From assembly GCA_038025085.1 (NCBI GenBank), contig CM076139.1, positions 20,353,307-20,417,306 of the forward strand: 64,000 bases of DNA. The letters run 5' to 3'. This document shows positions 1-10,532 of the stretch, in pieces. The notes beneath the pieces were generated by a model. The model saw nothing but the letters and a program-made list of their open reading frames with translations, did not search any database and was not told the DNA's origin. A program made the translations under genes and the position numbers. Position 1 is the stretch's first letter; every line of letters begins with the position of its first letter. Source of the DNA: Tetragonia tetragonoides (lineage: Eukaryota > Streptophyta > Magnoliopsida > Caryophyllales > Aizoaceae).

Positions 1-1890
1 TTAGGCCTCATGTCCCGTCTCTCATTTTGCTGGTGCATGCGTGGAGGTACCTGCCGGAAACCCCGTTGCGAAGAAGCTCTCTGTGGCTTGAAAACTTGAG
101 AGGTCTGCTTCCGGTTCAGCTACAGGAAGAAACAAAAGGTAGAGTCAGCGTTCAAAAGCAAACACAGAACACAAGAAGGGATAAAAAGGAACTTACCCCC
201 GTACAACCGTCAGGCAAGGGCAAGCCCTCCACGGTCTCTCCATCAGCAGTATGTAGAGGGAACTCCTCTACTATACGTCCCCCGCTCTCACCAATATACC
301 TCACCTGATTAGTCGGCAAGGTCACGGTTGGGGGTTGGCCCCGAGGAACTCTAGAATGTGACCTCCTGGGACCCTGAGGAGCCAAACGATCCGTCTGCAA
401 GACACAAAAGTCAGTATATCACGCATATAGCTGAAAAGACGCAGATAAACTTCTTACCTCAGAAGTGAAGTCCGGCATCAGGCGACCCAAGCAATAGGCC
501 AGGTACACAGCCGTCCGGTCCAAGCCACTAATTTCCGGCTCCAGAAATTTTGTGGCCGCCATCCCACGAGTCACGACCCCTAAATCCTCCACGCTCAAAC
601 TCCGCAGATAGAACATGGTCATGGGAGGATCCTCCGGAGCCAAATGACCACCTAAGGCGGGATAAACCAGCCGAGTCAAACGGTCCCCCAAGTACCACAC
701 AAAGCCAAATGGCTCCTTAAAGACCACCCGCAATGAGGACATCCTAAAAGACTCCATTGTAATATGGGGCGGAACCCCAGGAACTACATCGAAGGCAGCC
801 CACGATGCTTGCAGATTACCAGTTCAAAAGTTCATTCACACCAAATGGACCAGAGAGAAAAAAAAAAAAAGGATGCACAAGTCAACAACATACCACAGAT
901 GCAGCATGACTCTCGAAGGTAGCTGGAAAATGCTCCAAAGAGGTAAATGGGTGGTTATCTCTACCAATCCACCGTGACCCTAGTGGAAACATCCTCAAAT
1001 CAGGACGATGAGGACCAAAAGCGAGAAAATACACGAAGAACCACAGCTGCCGTACAAACAAAAAAAAGGATATGCTTCAAATTCAAAAGCATGCATGTGC
1101 AAAGAAAAAAAAAAAGAAGAAACATATGTGCCTACCTCCAGTATCTTCCACGGGCCCGAGATAGAGGCCCTCTCACTCGTCGGCTTCGGCCTGCAAGCCC
1201 GACGGCACCATCTAACCAAGGTAGCATAGGCAGAAGCACCAAAGTTGTACTCATGGACCTTGGTTAAATCATCCAAACATGTCAAGAGGCCAACCTGACA
1301 TACACTCTTCTTCTGAGAAAAAATGGTCGACCCCAACAAGCAAGCTTGGAAAATACGGGCTCTCTTTCTCCTCGGTAAGCCCCTGCTCCGCCAAAGCCGC
1401 CCATAACCACGACAAGGAAATCCGGTCATCTCTTAAATGGGAGGACACAAGCCCGTAAAGCTCAAGTAACCTGTCACTCTGTCGTTGGTAACTCACATTG
1501 TACCGAATACGACGCCCTCTAAAGGATAAACCCATCACCACAGCGAACTGATAAGGAGTGGGGAACATCTCTCCTACAGGCGTATGGAAAGTGTTCGTAG
1601 TGTCACAGAACCTCTTCAATAGCCCCCTAGCAATAATCCTAGTATCCCCAGAGTGACAAGCAGGGATAACAGTCAAGAAATGCTCAAAACCTGAGCCCAA
1701 TACCATATCCCTAGCTTCAACCGAAAATGTCTCCAGCATCATGGCCCAATGGGAAGTAGACCCATGAGCCTGCAACAAAACACCAATATCCCTAGCCAAC
1801 AAATAAAATTTTCAATGTCCCAATTTGTTCGTGTGCCGAAGCACTAACATTTCAAATTTTCAGTTCAAAAAAGATATATATACTAAACAG

Positions 1891-1927
<37 letters not shown>

Positions 1928-2166
1928 TCAGAAAACATACCAACTCAGGGTTGGACAGATGACTCTGCCTGTACGCTAGTAAGATACGACGGTCCCAAAC
2001 CCCAGTCGGGCGCCAGTCTAGACGCATGAACGAGTCCTGGTACAAACGCGCCCCGTCTGCATGACGAGTCGAAGGCGTACTAGTAGAAGGAAGGCCAGTA
2101 CGAAAAAAAGTCTCGGTTCTCCTCCTCCTCACCCATGGGACATTTTCCTTTGTCTGGGGGAGCCAT
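1..2166 (-). pseudogene. Antisense plant-mobile-domain (aminotransferase-like) gene, copy A, damaged
   Basis: Minus-strand spliced gene, opposite to the host retrotransposon. Predicted exons are 1941-2166, 1136-1769, 894-1046, about 458-806, 197-394 and a remnant at about 1-120. Introns start with GT (GTATG, GTAGG, GTAAG) and end with AG, as in copy D. Exon 2 carries the PMD signature FHTPVGEMFPTPYQF and GLSFRGRRIRY, typical of MAIN/MAIL1-type and transposon-borne PMD proteins. Damage: exons 1 and 2 are each one base over the copy-D length (frameshifts), the exon-4 acceptor CAG has changed, and about 460 bp between exons 7 and 6 are deleted near position 92. A run of more than 30 A (T on the coding strand) lies in intron 1 at about 1890-1924. 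Biochemical function is unknown; cellular PMD proteins have been linked to silencing and genome stability. Confidence 0.75.
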
Positions 2167-2191
2167 GGAAGGATAATGAAACTTTCTCTCT

Positions 2192-2331
2192 CTACAAGTG
2201 GAAAATTTAAAGTTTCAGATTCGCAAAAAACAAGCACCCATTCAACAATACAACCCAAAATTCAGCAACTAGGCGGAAAAATAAGCAAGTTCAAGACAAA
2301 AATCGAAGAATTTGGACAAGAATCAACTTAC
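2192..2331 (-). other. 5'-UTR intron of antisense PMD gene, copy A
   Basis: Minus-strand intron of 140 bp upstream of the ATG at 2166. The donor reads CAAG|GTAAGTTGATTC and the acceptor CTTGTAG|AGAGAGAAAG. The same intron, with nearly the same length and borders, lies upstream of copies D (51406-51545) and E (61981-62119, 139 bp). This supports real transcription from the antisense strand. Confidence 0.6.
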
Positions 2332-2457
2332 CTTGAGGTAGTAGAAGCACTCAACAATGGTGATAGTGTTCGACATTGGCTCGGCGAGAGGAGAAGAAGA
2401 AGTGAAACGCGAAAAAAAAAATCACGACGAAGCTAGTATATTCGGGTCAAGACGAGC

Positions 2458-2469
2458 GCCGCTAGCGGC
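2458..2469. promoter_or_regulatory. GCCGCTAGCGGC palindrome upstream of antisense PMD, copy A
   Basis: Perfect 12-bp palindrome about 290 bp upstream of the antisense PMD start. The same motif occurs at the equivalent place in copies D (54709-54720) and E (61834-61845), and also in the U3 part of the family's LTRs (33077-33088, 56536-56547, 58401-58412, 58423-58434, 60295-60306). A role as a shared transcription-factor site is inferred. Confidence 0.5.
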
Positions 2470-2786
2470 CCTGCAAGGCCTGCACGCGTGGGCCCCTACC
2501 TGCTGTCCCACGACCTTTTTCAGCCCAGAAGCCGTTACTCCAGTTCGTTCGCGGCAAATATCAGTACCAAGCGCGCGGGAGCAAGCTCCTTTGGCCCACA
2601 AATTCAAATTTGACAGTTGGCGCATTTTACGGTACCAATTGTTTTCAGGTAAAACTAACCCGATTATTTTGCAGGTCCAAATGCTTGAGCTCGGATACAT
2701 ACCGCGACAACTTTTATCGCTCGGAGTGTCAAATTTGTTTTAAGCCCGGTAAATCTGTCGGCCTCATAAATATCCAAAAAAAAATC

Positions 2787-3029
2787 CCAATGACCCGATG
2801 TCCCAATATCCCAAAAAACATCCCAAAGTCCCAAATGTCCCAAAGTCTCAATATCCCAGAAATCTCAAGTGTCCCAATATCCCAATGTCTCAATATCCCA
2901 AATGTCCCAATGTCCCAATGTCTCAATGTCTCAATATCCCAAAATCCCAAATGTCTCAATGTCCCAATGTCTCAATGTTTCAATATCCCAAAGTCCCAAT
3001 GTCCCGAAATCCCAATGTCCTGAAGTCGA
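2787..3029 (+). repeat. CCCAATGTC/CCCAATATC minisatellite, copy A
   Basis: An array of roughly 9-10-bp units (CCCAATGTC, TCTCAATATC, CCCAAATGTC) fills about 240 bp. Several open frames run through it only because the repeat lacks stop codons. A shorter version lies at 55079-55258 in copy D, and copy E has none. Tat-lineage elements are known for a hypervariable 3' untranslated region with tandem repeats. Confidence 0.9.
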
Positions 3030-3270
3030 GTCAGTCAATGACCGCATGCGGTTAAACTGTCCTTCCCTACGAATGTCCCAATGTCACAATATCATAAATT
3101 CAGGCCAGTCAATGATCGCTTAGGTTATTGCGGTTAAACTGTCCTTCTACGAGGTTGCCTATTTTGTGTCAGTCAATGATTGCTTAGACTAATGTGGTTA
3201 TACTGTCCTTTGTTTTCTATATGTTTCAGTCAATGATTGCTTAAGCTATTGCATTTAAACTGTTCATATG
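3030..3270 (+). repeat. Tandem GTCAGTCAATGATCGCTTAAG-type repeats, copy A
   Basis: Four diverged units of about 60-75 bp, each containing GTCAGTCAATGAYYGCTTA and then GGTTAAACTGTCC. The same family occurs at 55259-55560 and, inverted, at 61090-61480. Confidence 0.85.
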
Positions 3271-3296
3271 TTTTAACCATTTTACAGCCGTCATTT

Positions 3297-3715
3297 TTTA
3301 TCGCGCTGTCTACTTTTCGTTTCTTTTGCAGGGACGGAATCTCGGCATCCGCCGAGTTGTGCATAGGAACTGTTTGCTCAGAATAAAGCATTTATACTAT
3401 TCACTTTCACCAGTGTTCCTTCCCATTTACAGCCATTATTTTTAATTGCGCTATCTCGTTGACTTTTTCGTTTCTCGTACAGGGACGGAATCTCGACACC
3501 CGCGAGCGGTGTTTAGTCATTGTTTGTCGAAGCACTCTACGTTGATCATTCTCAAAGTATTACTAACTTTTTCGTTCACTCTGAATACAGGTCCCCGGCA
3601 GACGTTTAGACCATCTATGAGCGGTGTTCTATCCTGCCAACCATAACCTTTATTTTCTCTTGTGTTCACAGAGATGAAATCTTAGCACGCTACGAGCATG
3701 TCCCAACTCAGGTTT
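3297..3715 (+). other. Array of splice-acceptor-like modules upstream of 3' LTR, copy A
   Basis: Four modules each consist of a pyrimidine-rich stretch ending in CAG followed by a conserved block. The blocks begin at 3332 (GGACGGAATCTCGGCA), 3483 (GGACGGAATCTCGACA), 3591 (GTCCCCGGCAGACG) and 3672 (AGATGAAATCTTAGCACG). Spacings of 151, 108 and 81 bp match copy D (152, 109, 80). They lie on the gag-pol strand. They may be degenerate tandem repeats or true alternative acceptors. Confidence 0.5.
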
Positions 3716-3820
3716 GTCTTCATATGCATACATACTGTACACTCTCACACACCGTGTGCACATCAGCATTCTGCATGTCGCCTTCGGAATACTTTGATCT
3801 TCGCTTTTACTCAAACTCGA

Positions 3821-5113
3821 TCAAAGTGGGGGCTTCTATTGACGCCAAAAAAGCGCCTTCAGACTTCTCCCCAAAAACCCGATGATGAAAGGAGTAATTT
3901 ATAAACTTGAATGCTATTTTTGCTTTAATAGATAAGATAAGGTCTCAGGTTTTTCCTCCATCACTCCTTTATTCCGCTCCCATTCAAAAGCCCGTTCAAG
4001 ACCTTTCCACCTCTCATGCCTTTTTTCGACTCCCGGTCGACAAGTTGTGAACCGGGAGTAGAACCGGCTTTTACCGTCCAAGGGTAAAACGGTCTTTTCA
4101 TATTTTTCAAAATACAAAATTCATCCGAAAAATTAAAATAGACTGGATGTCGCTATTATGACGACATCCATCTGGCTCACCACAGCCGTCAGCGACCCTG
4201 GATTAAAATCCAGCACCAATAGCGGCTGTGAGCTGGGTCCCTAGCGGCGCTTGCTCAGCTTCAGGCCCGACTATTTTTTCAAGCCAAATTCAAAAATTCG
4301 GCTCTTTTCACTCGTCCAGCCCTACTTCCCACGCCAATATATATGATTCTTCTCCCTCAGTTCAAAACACACAGTCTACAGTTGACAACCTCTATTTTTT
4401 GTTGAGTAGTCCCGAGCTTCTCCCTCTTTCTTCCAAATATATTCTTGAGACTTGTCTTTACTATTTTGGTCAAATATAGCCTACAGTTCAGGTACAAACT
4501 CCGTCCTGAGGGCTCAAATTAAATTACTTGTCTAATTGTTTATTTTCTAGTAGTCATAATGTAGATATCAAGCTAGTACACGTTTTTATTGCTTCCTAAA
4601 TATCATCTGTATAGTCGTTGTGCTGCCCAATTTTTCAAATTCAATGCATGTCCAAATAAGGGTCAATAATAAATGTTGTGATGCTTGTGATGAACCAATT
4701 AATAGTCTAAGTCTAGGTTGTTAATCCGGTTTGTGCGGGAATCATGTCTTTAAATTATCAGGCAAACTTGAGTTAGTAGAGGCCGTCATAATACGGGCGA
4801 GTTGGGTGCCTAACACATTCCCACCTCGTAACTTCGCCCCCGAACCCTTTATTCTTGGGTACTCATATGTTCTATATGAGTGGGAGTCTTTCTAAAAATA
4901 TTATCAATTGGGTTGTCCCTTCGGTTTGTCCCTTCGATAAAACGCCAATAGCAGATTTGGGACCTCTTTCATGGTTTTTATTTAATTCAAGTCTTTAAAA
5001 AATATTTTCTAACTCGATGGTCCCTTGAACTTATCTAAACTCCCAGCTTACAAATTTTCTATAAGGACGTACTCCGTGGAAACAGATGGATGGAAAAATC
5101 TCGGGTCCTTACA
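3821..5113 (+). repeat. PPT and 3' LTR of Tat copy A
   Basis: The purine tract AAAGTGGGGGCTTC precedes the LTR, which runs 3837-5113 (1277 bp). It starts TATTGACGCC (TGTAGACGCC in the better copies) and ends GGGTCCTTACA. It aligns along its length with the LTRs at 32692, 56129, 57804 and 59407. It carries a hairpin at 4143-4171 and diverged CTAGCGGC motifs near 4210-4250. The TATA region is degraded to ATATATAT. The five bases after it are GTTAG; the matching TSD is outside the window. Confidence 0.9.
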
Positions 5114-5338
5114 GTTAGCAACTTTGCAACGGGGAGTTGAAAAAAGACACGAGAGGTGTTGTTGGAAAGCTCTTGAACGAGGCTTTTGAATGTGATCGAA
5201 ATAAAGGAGTGATCGAGGAAAAAACTCTAGACATTATTTTAACTATCAAAGCAAAAATAGCATTCAAGTTTATAGATTACTCCTTTCATCATTGGGCTTT
5301 TGCGGAGATATCTGAAGATGCTTTTTTGGCTTATACAA
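5114..5338 (-). repeat. Inverted fragment of a Tat-family LTR
   Basis: Reverse complement of the first ~220 bp of the family LTR: TTGTTGGAAAGCTCTTGAACG and ACTCCTTTCATCATYGGGC match the strand opposite 32692-32910. It ends at TATACA (5338), the reverse of an LTR start, and the flank is not a PPT. It is therefore the outer edge of a 5' or solo LTR. It abuts the end of copy A, as expected if copy A inserted into this older minus-strand LTR. The open frame at 5137-5343 is not a gene. Confidence 0.8.
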
Positions 5339-5570
5339 GATGACTCCCCAGAAGTACTTCATCTGTTTCTAAGTTTGCATAATCTCTCTCAACCCTTAGG
5401 TTTACATGAAGAACTGTTTCGTAAAATTAACTTGCCCAAGTCCGCAGTTATGGATACAAGTTCTGCAATACAATGAGGCTGTACTAGCAGTTACAGACAA
5501 CCCAATGTACCAAGTGGAAAATTCCTATTTGCATCCTTTGGTGGATCCATTACGAAAGAAGTCTTAACTC
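5339..5570. other. Unassigned segment, possible coding remnant
   Basis: Sequence just outside the inverted LTR fragment. A plus-strand frame at about 5440-5565 reads as plausible protein (it includes YLHPLVDPLRKKS before a stop) with higher GC than its surroundings, and an AG acceptor-like site lies upstream. I do not recognise the family, and it may be chance. Confidence 0.2.
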
Positions 5571-8369
5571 TCAATTCATTTTCATAAGGTGATCACATAG
5601 TCACATAATTCACATAACTTAGTATTTCTCAAGTAAGTCACCTTAGTTACAAAATGAATAATTATAGTTCACAAATCCGATGGCAAGTTTTACATGGATG
5701 AGCATCAGATTCTAATTCACCACCATCTCGCAAATACCTTTTTCAGGTTTCACTCTTTCTCCACAAGCTCAATAGTCAAATTTCATCTCAACTTATTGAA
5801 ACAACATGCTTATTAACATGATTCCACATGCTTCTAACATGATACAAATAGCGATAGGCTATATCCAAATTGAACAAATATTCAAAATATTTTTAGTTCA
5901 ATATCCACAAATAATTACTCCACATAATTATAAAGATTAACATGCATCATACAACATGAATCTCAACAAGTAGTTATAGCTAATCATAGTGAATTCCAAC
6001 ATAGTTCATCATGCATTCACTAATATCATTCATCTCATAATTATATACGAAATAAATATAAAATTATTCCTTTGTCATAATAAATCTCAATTTGAATTAC
6101 ATTCTTAATTAATAACAACTAGACATGAATCACATTTCAATTCAAGTCTAGACAATGAATATACCTTGAGCAAAAAGGCAATTCCAAATCAAATAACTTA
6201 ACCTCCTTACGTTCAAGTGCGGTCCGCAGGTCCTAACAAAATTCACAATTTATCCACAAGTCAATACCTTGACTTCTAAACCTCCAAATTAAGCATTAAG
6301 TATGGTTTAGTACATTAAAATTAAATAATTAAGTTGCTAGAATTTTAATACTCATGCATGCGCTAAATGATTTTCAAAACAAAGCTTTAATAAATCAAAT
6401 TAGGGATAATTCAACTAAACCCTAATTGAAGTCACCAACCAAACAAAAGTCAAACACCATCACCATCACCACCACCAGCCGAGCCCACCACCAGCTAGGG
6501 CTACTCATAATTCGGTCTAAACCGGAATTTTAGACCGAAGCGGACCGGAATGATCGGAGTAACCCGAATCGGAATTCAACAGGTCCGGGTTCCGGGTCAC
6601 GTAAAACCATGATTCTGGTTCAGGTCTGATTCTGGGTTGAACCCAGTCTTTTCCGATCTAGACCAGAACAACACGAAATCTTTTATTTCGCAAAAAAAAA
6701 AAAAAAAAATAAAAACAAAAAAAAAAAAGGAAAAGAAAATCTGACTGTCTGAGACAACACTTTAGGGTTCAAAATTATCAACTCTCATTTCCTCTTGCGG
6801 CCTCCATCTCTCACTCTCTCAAAGCTTCATGCCCTCCACAGCTCCACCACACCACCAGTACACCACCGCACCAGTCGACCACCATTCCTCCCAATTTTAT
6901 CTCTCCTCCTCATCCTCATACCCACAAAAATTAAGTGAACAAATTCCCAATCAGGTGGTTCTGAAGGGAAAGTGGGATGATATCTAGGAAAATTGTGACA
7001 ATAAGGACTTTGAAGAAAAAATAAGAGTTAAACTTACTTGGGTTCTTTTGTTTTGGGAAGTTGTTGATGATGTTAGTAGTTGGGTTTGGTTTGTAAGCCT
7101 ACATCCACCATTGAAGAACAAAACAGAGAGAGAAACAGGGGAGAAAGATGGAAGGTTTGGTTTTATTTTTTCTTCAGTGGAATAAGATGATGAAGAGAAG
7201 AAGAAGCGTTCAGAATAAAGGAAATGTTTTTTTTTCTTTCTTTGACACAGGTAGAGGGTTAGCTACTTGATAGCTGGCTGTTAAAAGGGCAAAAAAAAAA
7301 CAAGTGAAAAAGTGAATTCCGGTTTTTCTAGTCTTAGACCGGAATTATTCAGGTTTAGGTCTGTAATTTTTGTCGATTGAAGTTTCGGTCTATTCTGGTT
7401 CCGATTCAGACCAGTGCACCCCTACCACTAGCAGGCACCCTGGTGCTGCCGACTGCCGTCTGGCGCCATTTGGTAATGCCGCACGGCTGGGCTGTGCGTC
7501 GCGTTGGCCTTCAACCTTTTTTTATTTTTGTAAATCCAATTTAACAAATCCAAACCCTAATTAAATCTAAATATAAACATAAATTACAATTTAATTAATT
7601 TCATGAAGATTCAACTTTAATAACTCCTTTGATTCAAATCTAACAAAAACACCAATTTAAACCCTAAACATGAATCTAACATACAAATTATTAGAACCTA
7701 TCAACCCTAGGTTAAAACATAAATTAAGGTTCACTCAACAACATGATAGGGTTCATAAAAACTAGAACTTAAATAAAAAAAACAAAGCTTTAATAATCAT
7801 AAAACTAATTAGAATTACTTACTTGGAAAACTAGGATCAAAATTGAGCAAAGATGATGAATTATGAAAGAGAGCAAAATTTCTCTTTCTTCTTCCCCCTT
7901 GGTCGATCGAACGTGTGAGAGACAGCGAGAGCGAGTGTGAGTTTATTGTATTTTATTTTATTTTTAGGCTTAAGTGATCAGTTGATTATGAAACCTAAAT
8001 CTGTTACTTCTTTATCTCAACCCACCTTCCCAAAATCTCTCCAAAAGAAACTCTCCTCAATCCTCACTTTTAGAAAAGAATTTTTGAAAATAAAAACTGA
8101 ATTTTGTCACCCATATTTTCAGTCAAGGGCCAAAAATTCCAGCCCAAATAACCGCCCATAGTTTCAACCATTACCGAAATTATAGCCCAGAAATCCTATT
8201 TATTTATTTTGGCCCAATGAAATTAAATTAGGTTCAAAACTAAACCCACATATTAATTGTGCAATTTAAATACTCAGGAGCCCAATTAATATTTTTAAAT
8301 CCAGTAATTCACATTTTTATTTTAATTAACTATTATTTTAAAATGAATAATAATACGGTATTCACCACA
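5571..8369 (-). other. AT-rich non-coding sequence, possibly a degraded minus-strand LTR
   Basis: No protein-like frame. On the minus strand the right edge reads TGTGGTGAATACC and is followed inward by promoter-like and leader-like sequence, including CTCACACTCGCTCTCGCTG near 7940. It interrupts the leader of gypsy B at about 8370. This fits an old LTR, itself interrupted by the hAT element at 6496-7424. I could not find a matching left end or TSD, so this is tentative. Confidence 0.3.
6496..7424. mobile_element. Non-autonomous hAT-like element (929 bp)
   Basis: The ends read TAGGGCTACTCATAATTCGG and, reversed from the right, TAGGGGTGCACTGGTCTGAA. Subterminal AT-plus-CCGG motifs (GGTCTAAACCGG, TAGACCGGAATT) occur at both ends. 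The flanks are CCACCAGC (6488-6495) and CCACTAGC (7425-7432), an 8-bp TSD with one mismatch, as expected for hAT. No transposase is present. The interior holds a run of about 18 A with one interruption and a CCACCACACC-rich stretch of unknown origin. Confidence 0.8.
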
Positions 8370-9085
8370 AATATCAAACCATAATTAACCAGAATCAAAC
8401 CAACAAAAACACTATGCCAAGTTCTTGTCTGTACACAACGTATGCATTAAGCACAAATTAAGATAGCCAAAACCACGATAAAATCAAAAGTCCACCAAGC
8501 AAGAATTGTAGATCTATACCTTACGAAGCCAACCAAGTAGAAAAGTCACGATATTCACAACAAGAATACCATATATGAACGTGTTCCCAGAACTGCCCCA
8601 GACTATGTCCGACGAGAGCTATAAGACATTTGGGCTTGAATGGAGGATCAAAACTCAACCTTTTTTCTTCAAACCACTTGGAGAAGAAAGATAATTTCCC
8701 AAAGTTCCAGAATACCAAATCAAATGAGCTAAAAATACCAAAGCTCTTATACCACATTGATGCGTAAACTCAACAAAATTAACACAAATTCAAAAGATAA
8801 TCAGCTCGTTTTTCACTCACTTCTGTTTGACACTCAAAGATAGTAACTTAAAAAATAAAAGGGATAAACGTTAAACCACCAGATTCAATTGATAAAGGGG
8901 CCACTCAAACTCACCACTCACCACTCAAGTTATAAAGGCAAAGCCACCAAACAAGAGATAAATGGCTTAAGATTTGACATGGATTTTCACCACAAGCTTC
9001 AAGCTTAATTTTTTCATTCAACCATTCTCCCTATTTCAGTGTTTTCACTATATATTTATAGGCTAAAAGATGAAACAAACCCTAA
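8370..9085 (-). mobile_element. Gypsy element B: downstream half of 5' LTR, PBS and leader (minus strand)
   Basis: Reverse complement of the U5-PBS-leader part of gypsy C (16060-16620): shared blocks include TTTGGTGGCTTTGCCTTTAT, the primer-binding-site region (GTGGTATAAGAGC, a mutated TGGTATCAGAGC) and GAATGCATACGTTGTGTAC. The LTR part is 8758-9085 and the leader 8370-8757. The LTR continues at 25386-25754 because the Harbinger transposon split it. Rejoined, the LTR is about 697 bp with TGAT...ATCA ends. Coding sequence is missing; the leader is cut at about 8370 by other repeat DNA. Confidence 0.8.
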
Positions 9086-9889
9086 GAGCATCCACAATGG
9101 CATGCCAATATTTGACATGTATTTTGCACAAACCTTTTTCATACTTTGTTGAAATTTGGCATGTATCTCTCCAATGGGAATGACAAATTTGGCATGCCAA
9201 ATTTCTATTTTCGCTCTCCTTTTTATTGAAGTTCATACCCACCCGTTTTCTCTCTTAAATCAATCCATTTTCTCTCTCCTATTTATTGAAGTTCATACCC
9301 ACCCATTTTCTCTCTCTTAAATCAATCCATTCTCTCTCTCCTAAATCAATATACTATATGATTTGAAATAGTTTTCGGATTTTTTTTTTGGGTGCAACTT
9401 TTCTGATTTAATTTAAATCTTCCTTTTTTGGATTTTTAAAATTCTTTTTTAATAAGCTTTTAAATTTATTTTATTATTTTAATAATAAAATGGAAATTGA
9501 GTGTAAAAAACAAGATAAAGTATATAAAACTTCAAAATATGTATAACACGAGGACAGAGAAATTAAAAGAAAAATGAAAAAATATTGCATATTTTGATTT
9601 TTAATACTATCTAAATCACACACACGAAATTAGAAGTAAGCCAAACTTAAAAATTACATATTTTTGTTGTTTTCCGTTGGATTGATAACACTAAAATGCA
9701 ACACATTAAACATTAATGAGCATTTGAAAATGTATTCCACACATGTTCAACCAGATCTACTTTCAGTTGTTCGTGCACTCCTCGATTCCGAACGCGCATA
9801 TGTCGAGTCAGAAAAATTGTAAATTCTTCAAGAGGGGGTTCATCTGTAGGGATTGCCATGCCTATATGGTCTGGTTGCTCGTATGTCTT

Positions 9890-10532
9890 TTATGCATCGA
9901 AGATAAAGGGATATGATTCTCGTTCATCTTCTACTATCATATTGTGCATTATAATGCAAGCAAACATTAACTCTTTTAGTATTTTCGGTTGCCACATACG
10001 TGCTGAACCATGAACAATCGTGAATCGAGCTTGAATCACTCTTAACGCTCACTCGACATATTTCCTTGCTACTCCCAGGTGTTCAGCAAAAAATTTCCTT
10101 TTTGGCCCTTGAGGAAGTGAGATTGTTTTCACAAATATTGACCAATCTTGATGGATAACATCTGCTAGATAGTATCCCAAGTTGTAATCTATGTCGTTCA
10201 CCTTAAAAGTGATTTCAGGAGCTTTCCCTGCATATACATCATTGAAAACAGGCGATCGGGCTAGCATATAAGGTCGTTATTGGAACCTGACACACCAAAG
10301 AATGCATGCCATATCCACAAGTCTCTTGAAGCAACTACCTCAAGCATGATTGTTGATTTCGCGTTGGCTCGAGCATATTGGCCTTTTCACGCAATAGGAC
10401 ACTTTTTTCATTCCCAGTGCATGCAATCTATACTCCCCATCATACCAGGAAACCCAAGCTGCTTTCCCCATCTCATTAGTCGTTGAACGTCTGTGGTGTT
10501 TGGCTTTCTCAAATACTCACTAGTGTATTTTG
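9890..10532 (-). pseudogene. Harbinger transposase, C-terminal (DDE) part
   Basis: Minus-strand frame homologous to plant PIF/Harbinger (HARBI1/ALP1-like) nuclease. The first catalytic block reads GSIDCMHWEWK, then SPVFNDV, then YYLADVIHQDWSIF (families usually have LADGIYP), then the E in RKYVE. A TGA interrupts just after that E, replacing an expected Arg. The frame continues as ARFTIVHGSARMWQP and ends at the stop at 9890-9892. The upstream side ends at the CGTTA target site (10533-10537) of the solo LTR. The rest of the protein is at 15205-15413 and 21996-22118. The product would cut and rejoin transposon ends; here it is inactive. Confidence 0.85.

Larger units (their letters stand above)
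1..5113 (+). mobile_element. Ty3/gypsy Tat/Ogre-type retrotransposon, 3' part (copy A)
   Basis: The window opens inside the 3' non-gag-pol region of an LTR retrotransposon. In order it holds an antisense PMD gene (1-2166), its leader with a 5'-UTR intron, a CCCAATGTC-type minisatellite, roughly 65-bp repeats, acceptor-like modules, a polypurine tract (PPT) and the 3' LTR (3837-5113). The same order occurs in the complete copy D (48583-57412) and, inverted, in copy E (59407-64000), so the assignment rests on comparison within the window. Gag-pol and the 5' LTR lie outside the window. The LTR end joins directly to an inverted LTR fragment of the same family, so this copy seems to have inserted into a minus-strand relative. 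The Tat/Ogre lineage is inferred from copy D. Confidence 0.85.

Noticed and set aside
2610..3123. Overlapping open frames of 76-137 residues on both strands
   Set aside because: They run through the CCCAATGTC minisatellite, which lacks stop codons in several frames; the peptides are Ser/Gln/Asn/Pro repeats with no family resemblance. The same holds for 55033-55360.
5137..5343. 68-residue plus-strand frame
   Set aside because: It is the reverse complement of a Tat LTR; equivalent frames occur in the other LTR copies on the opposite strand.
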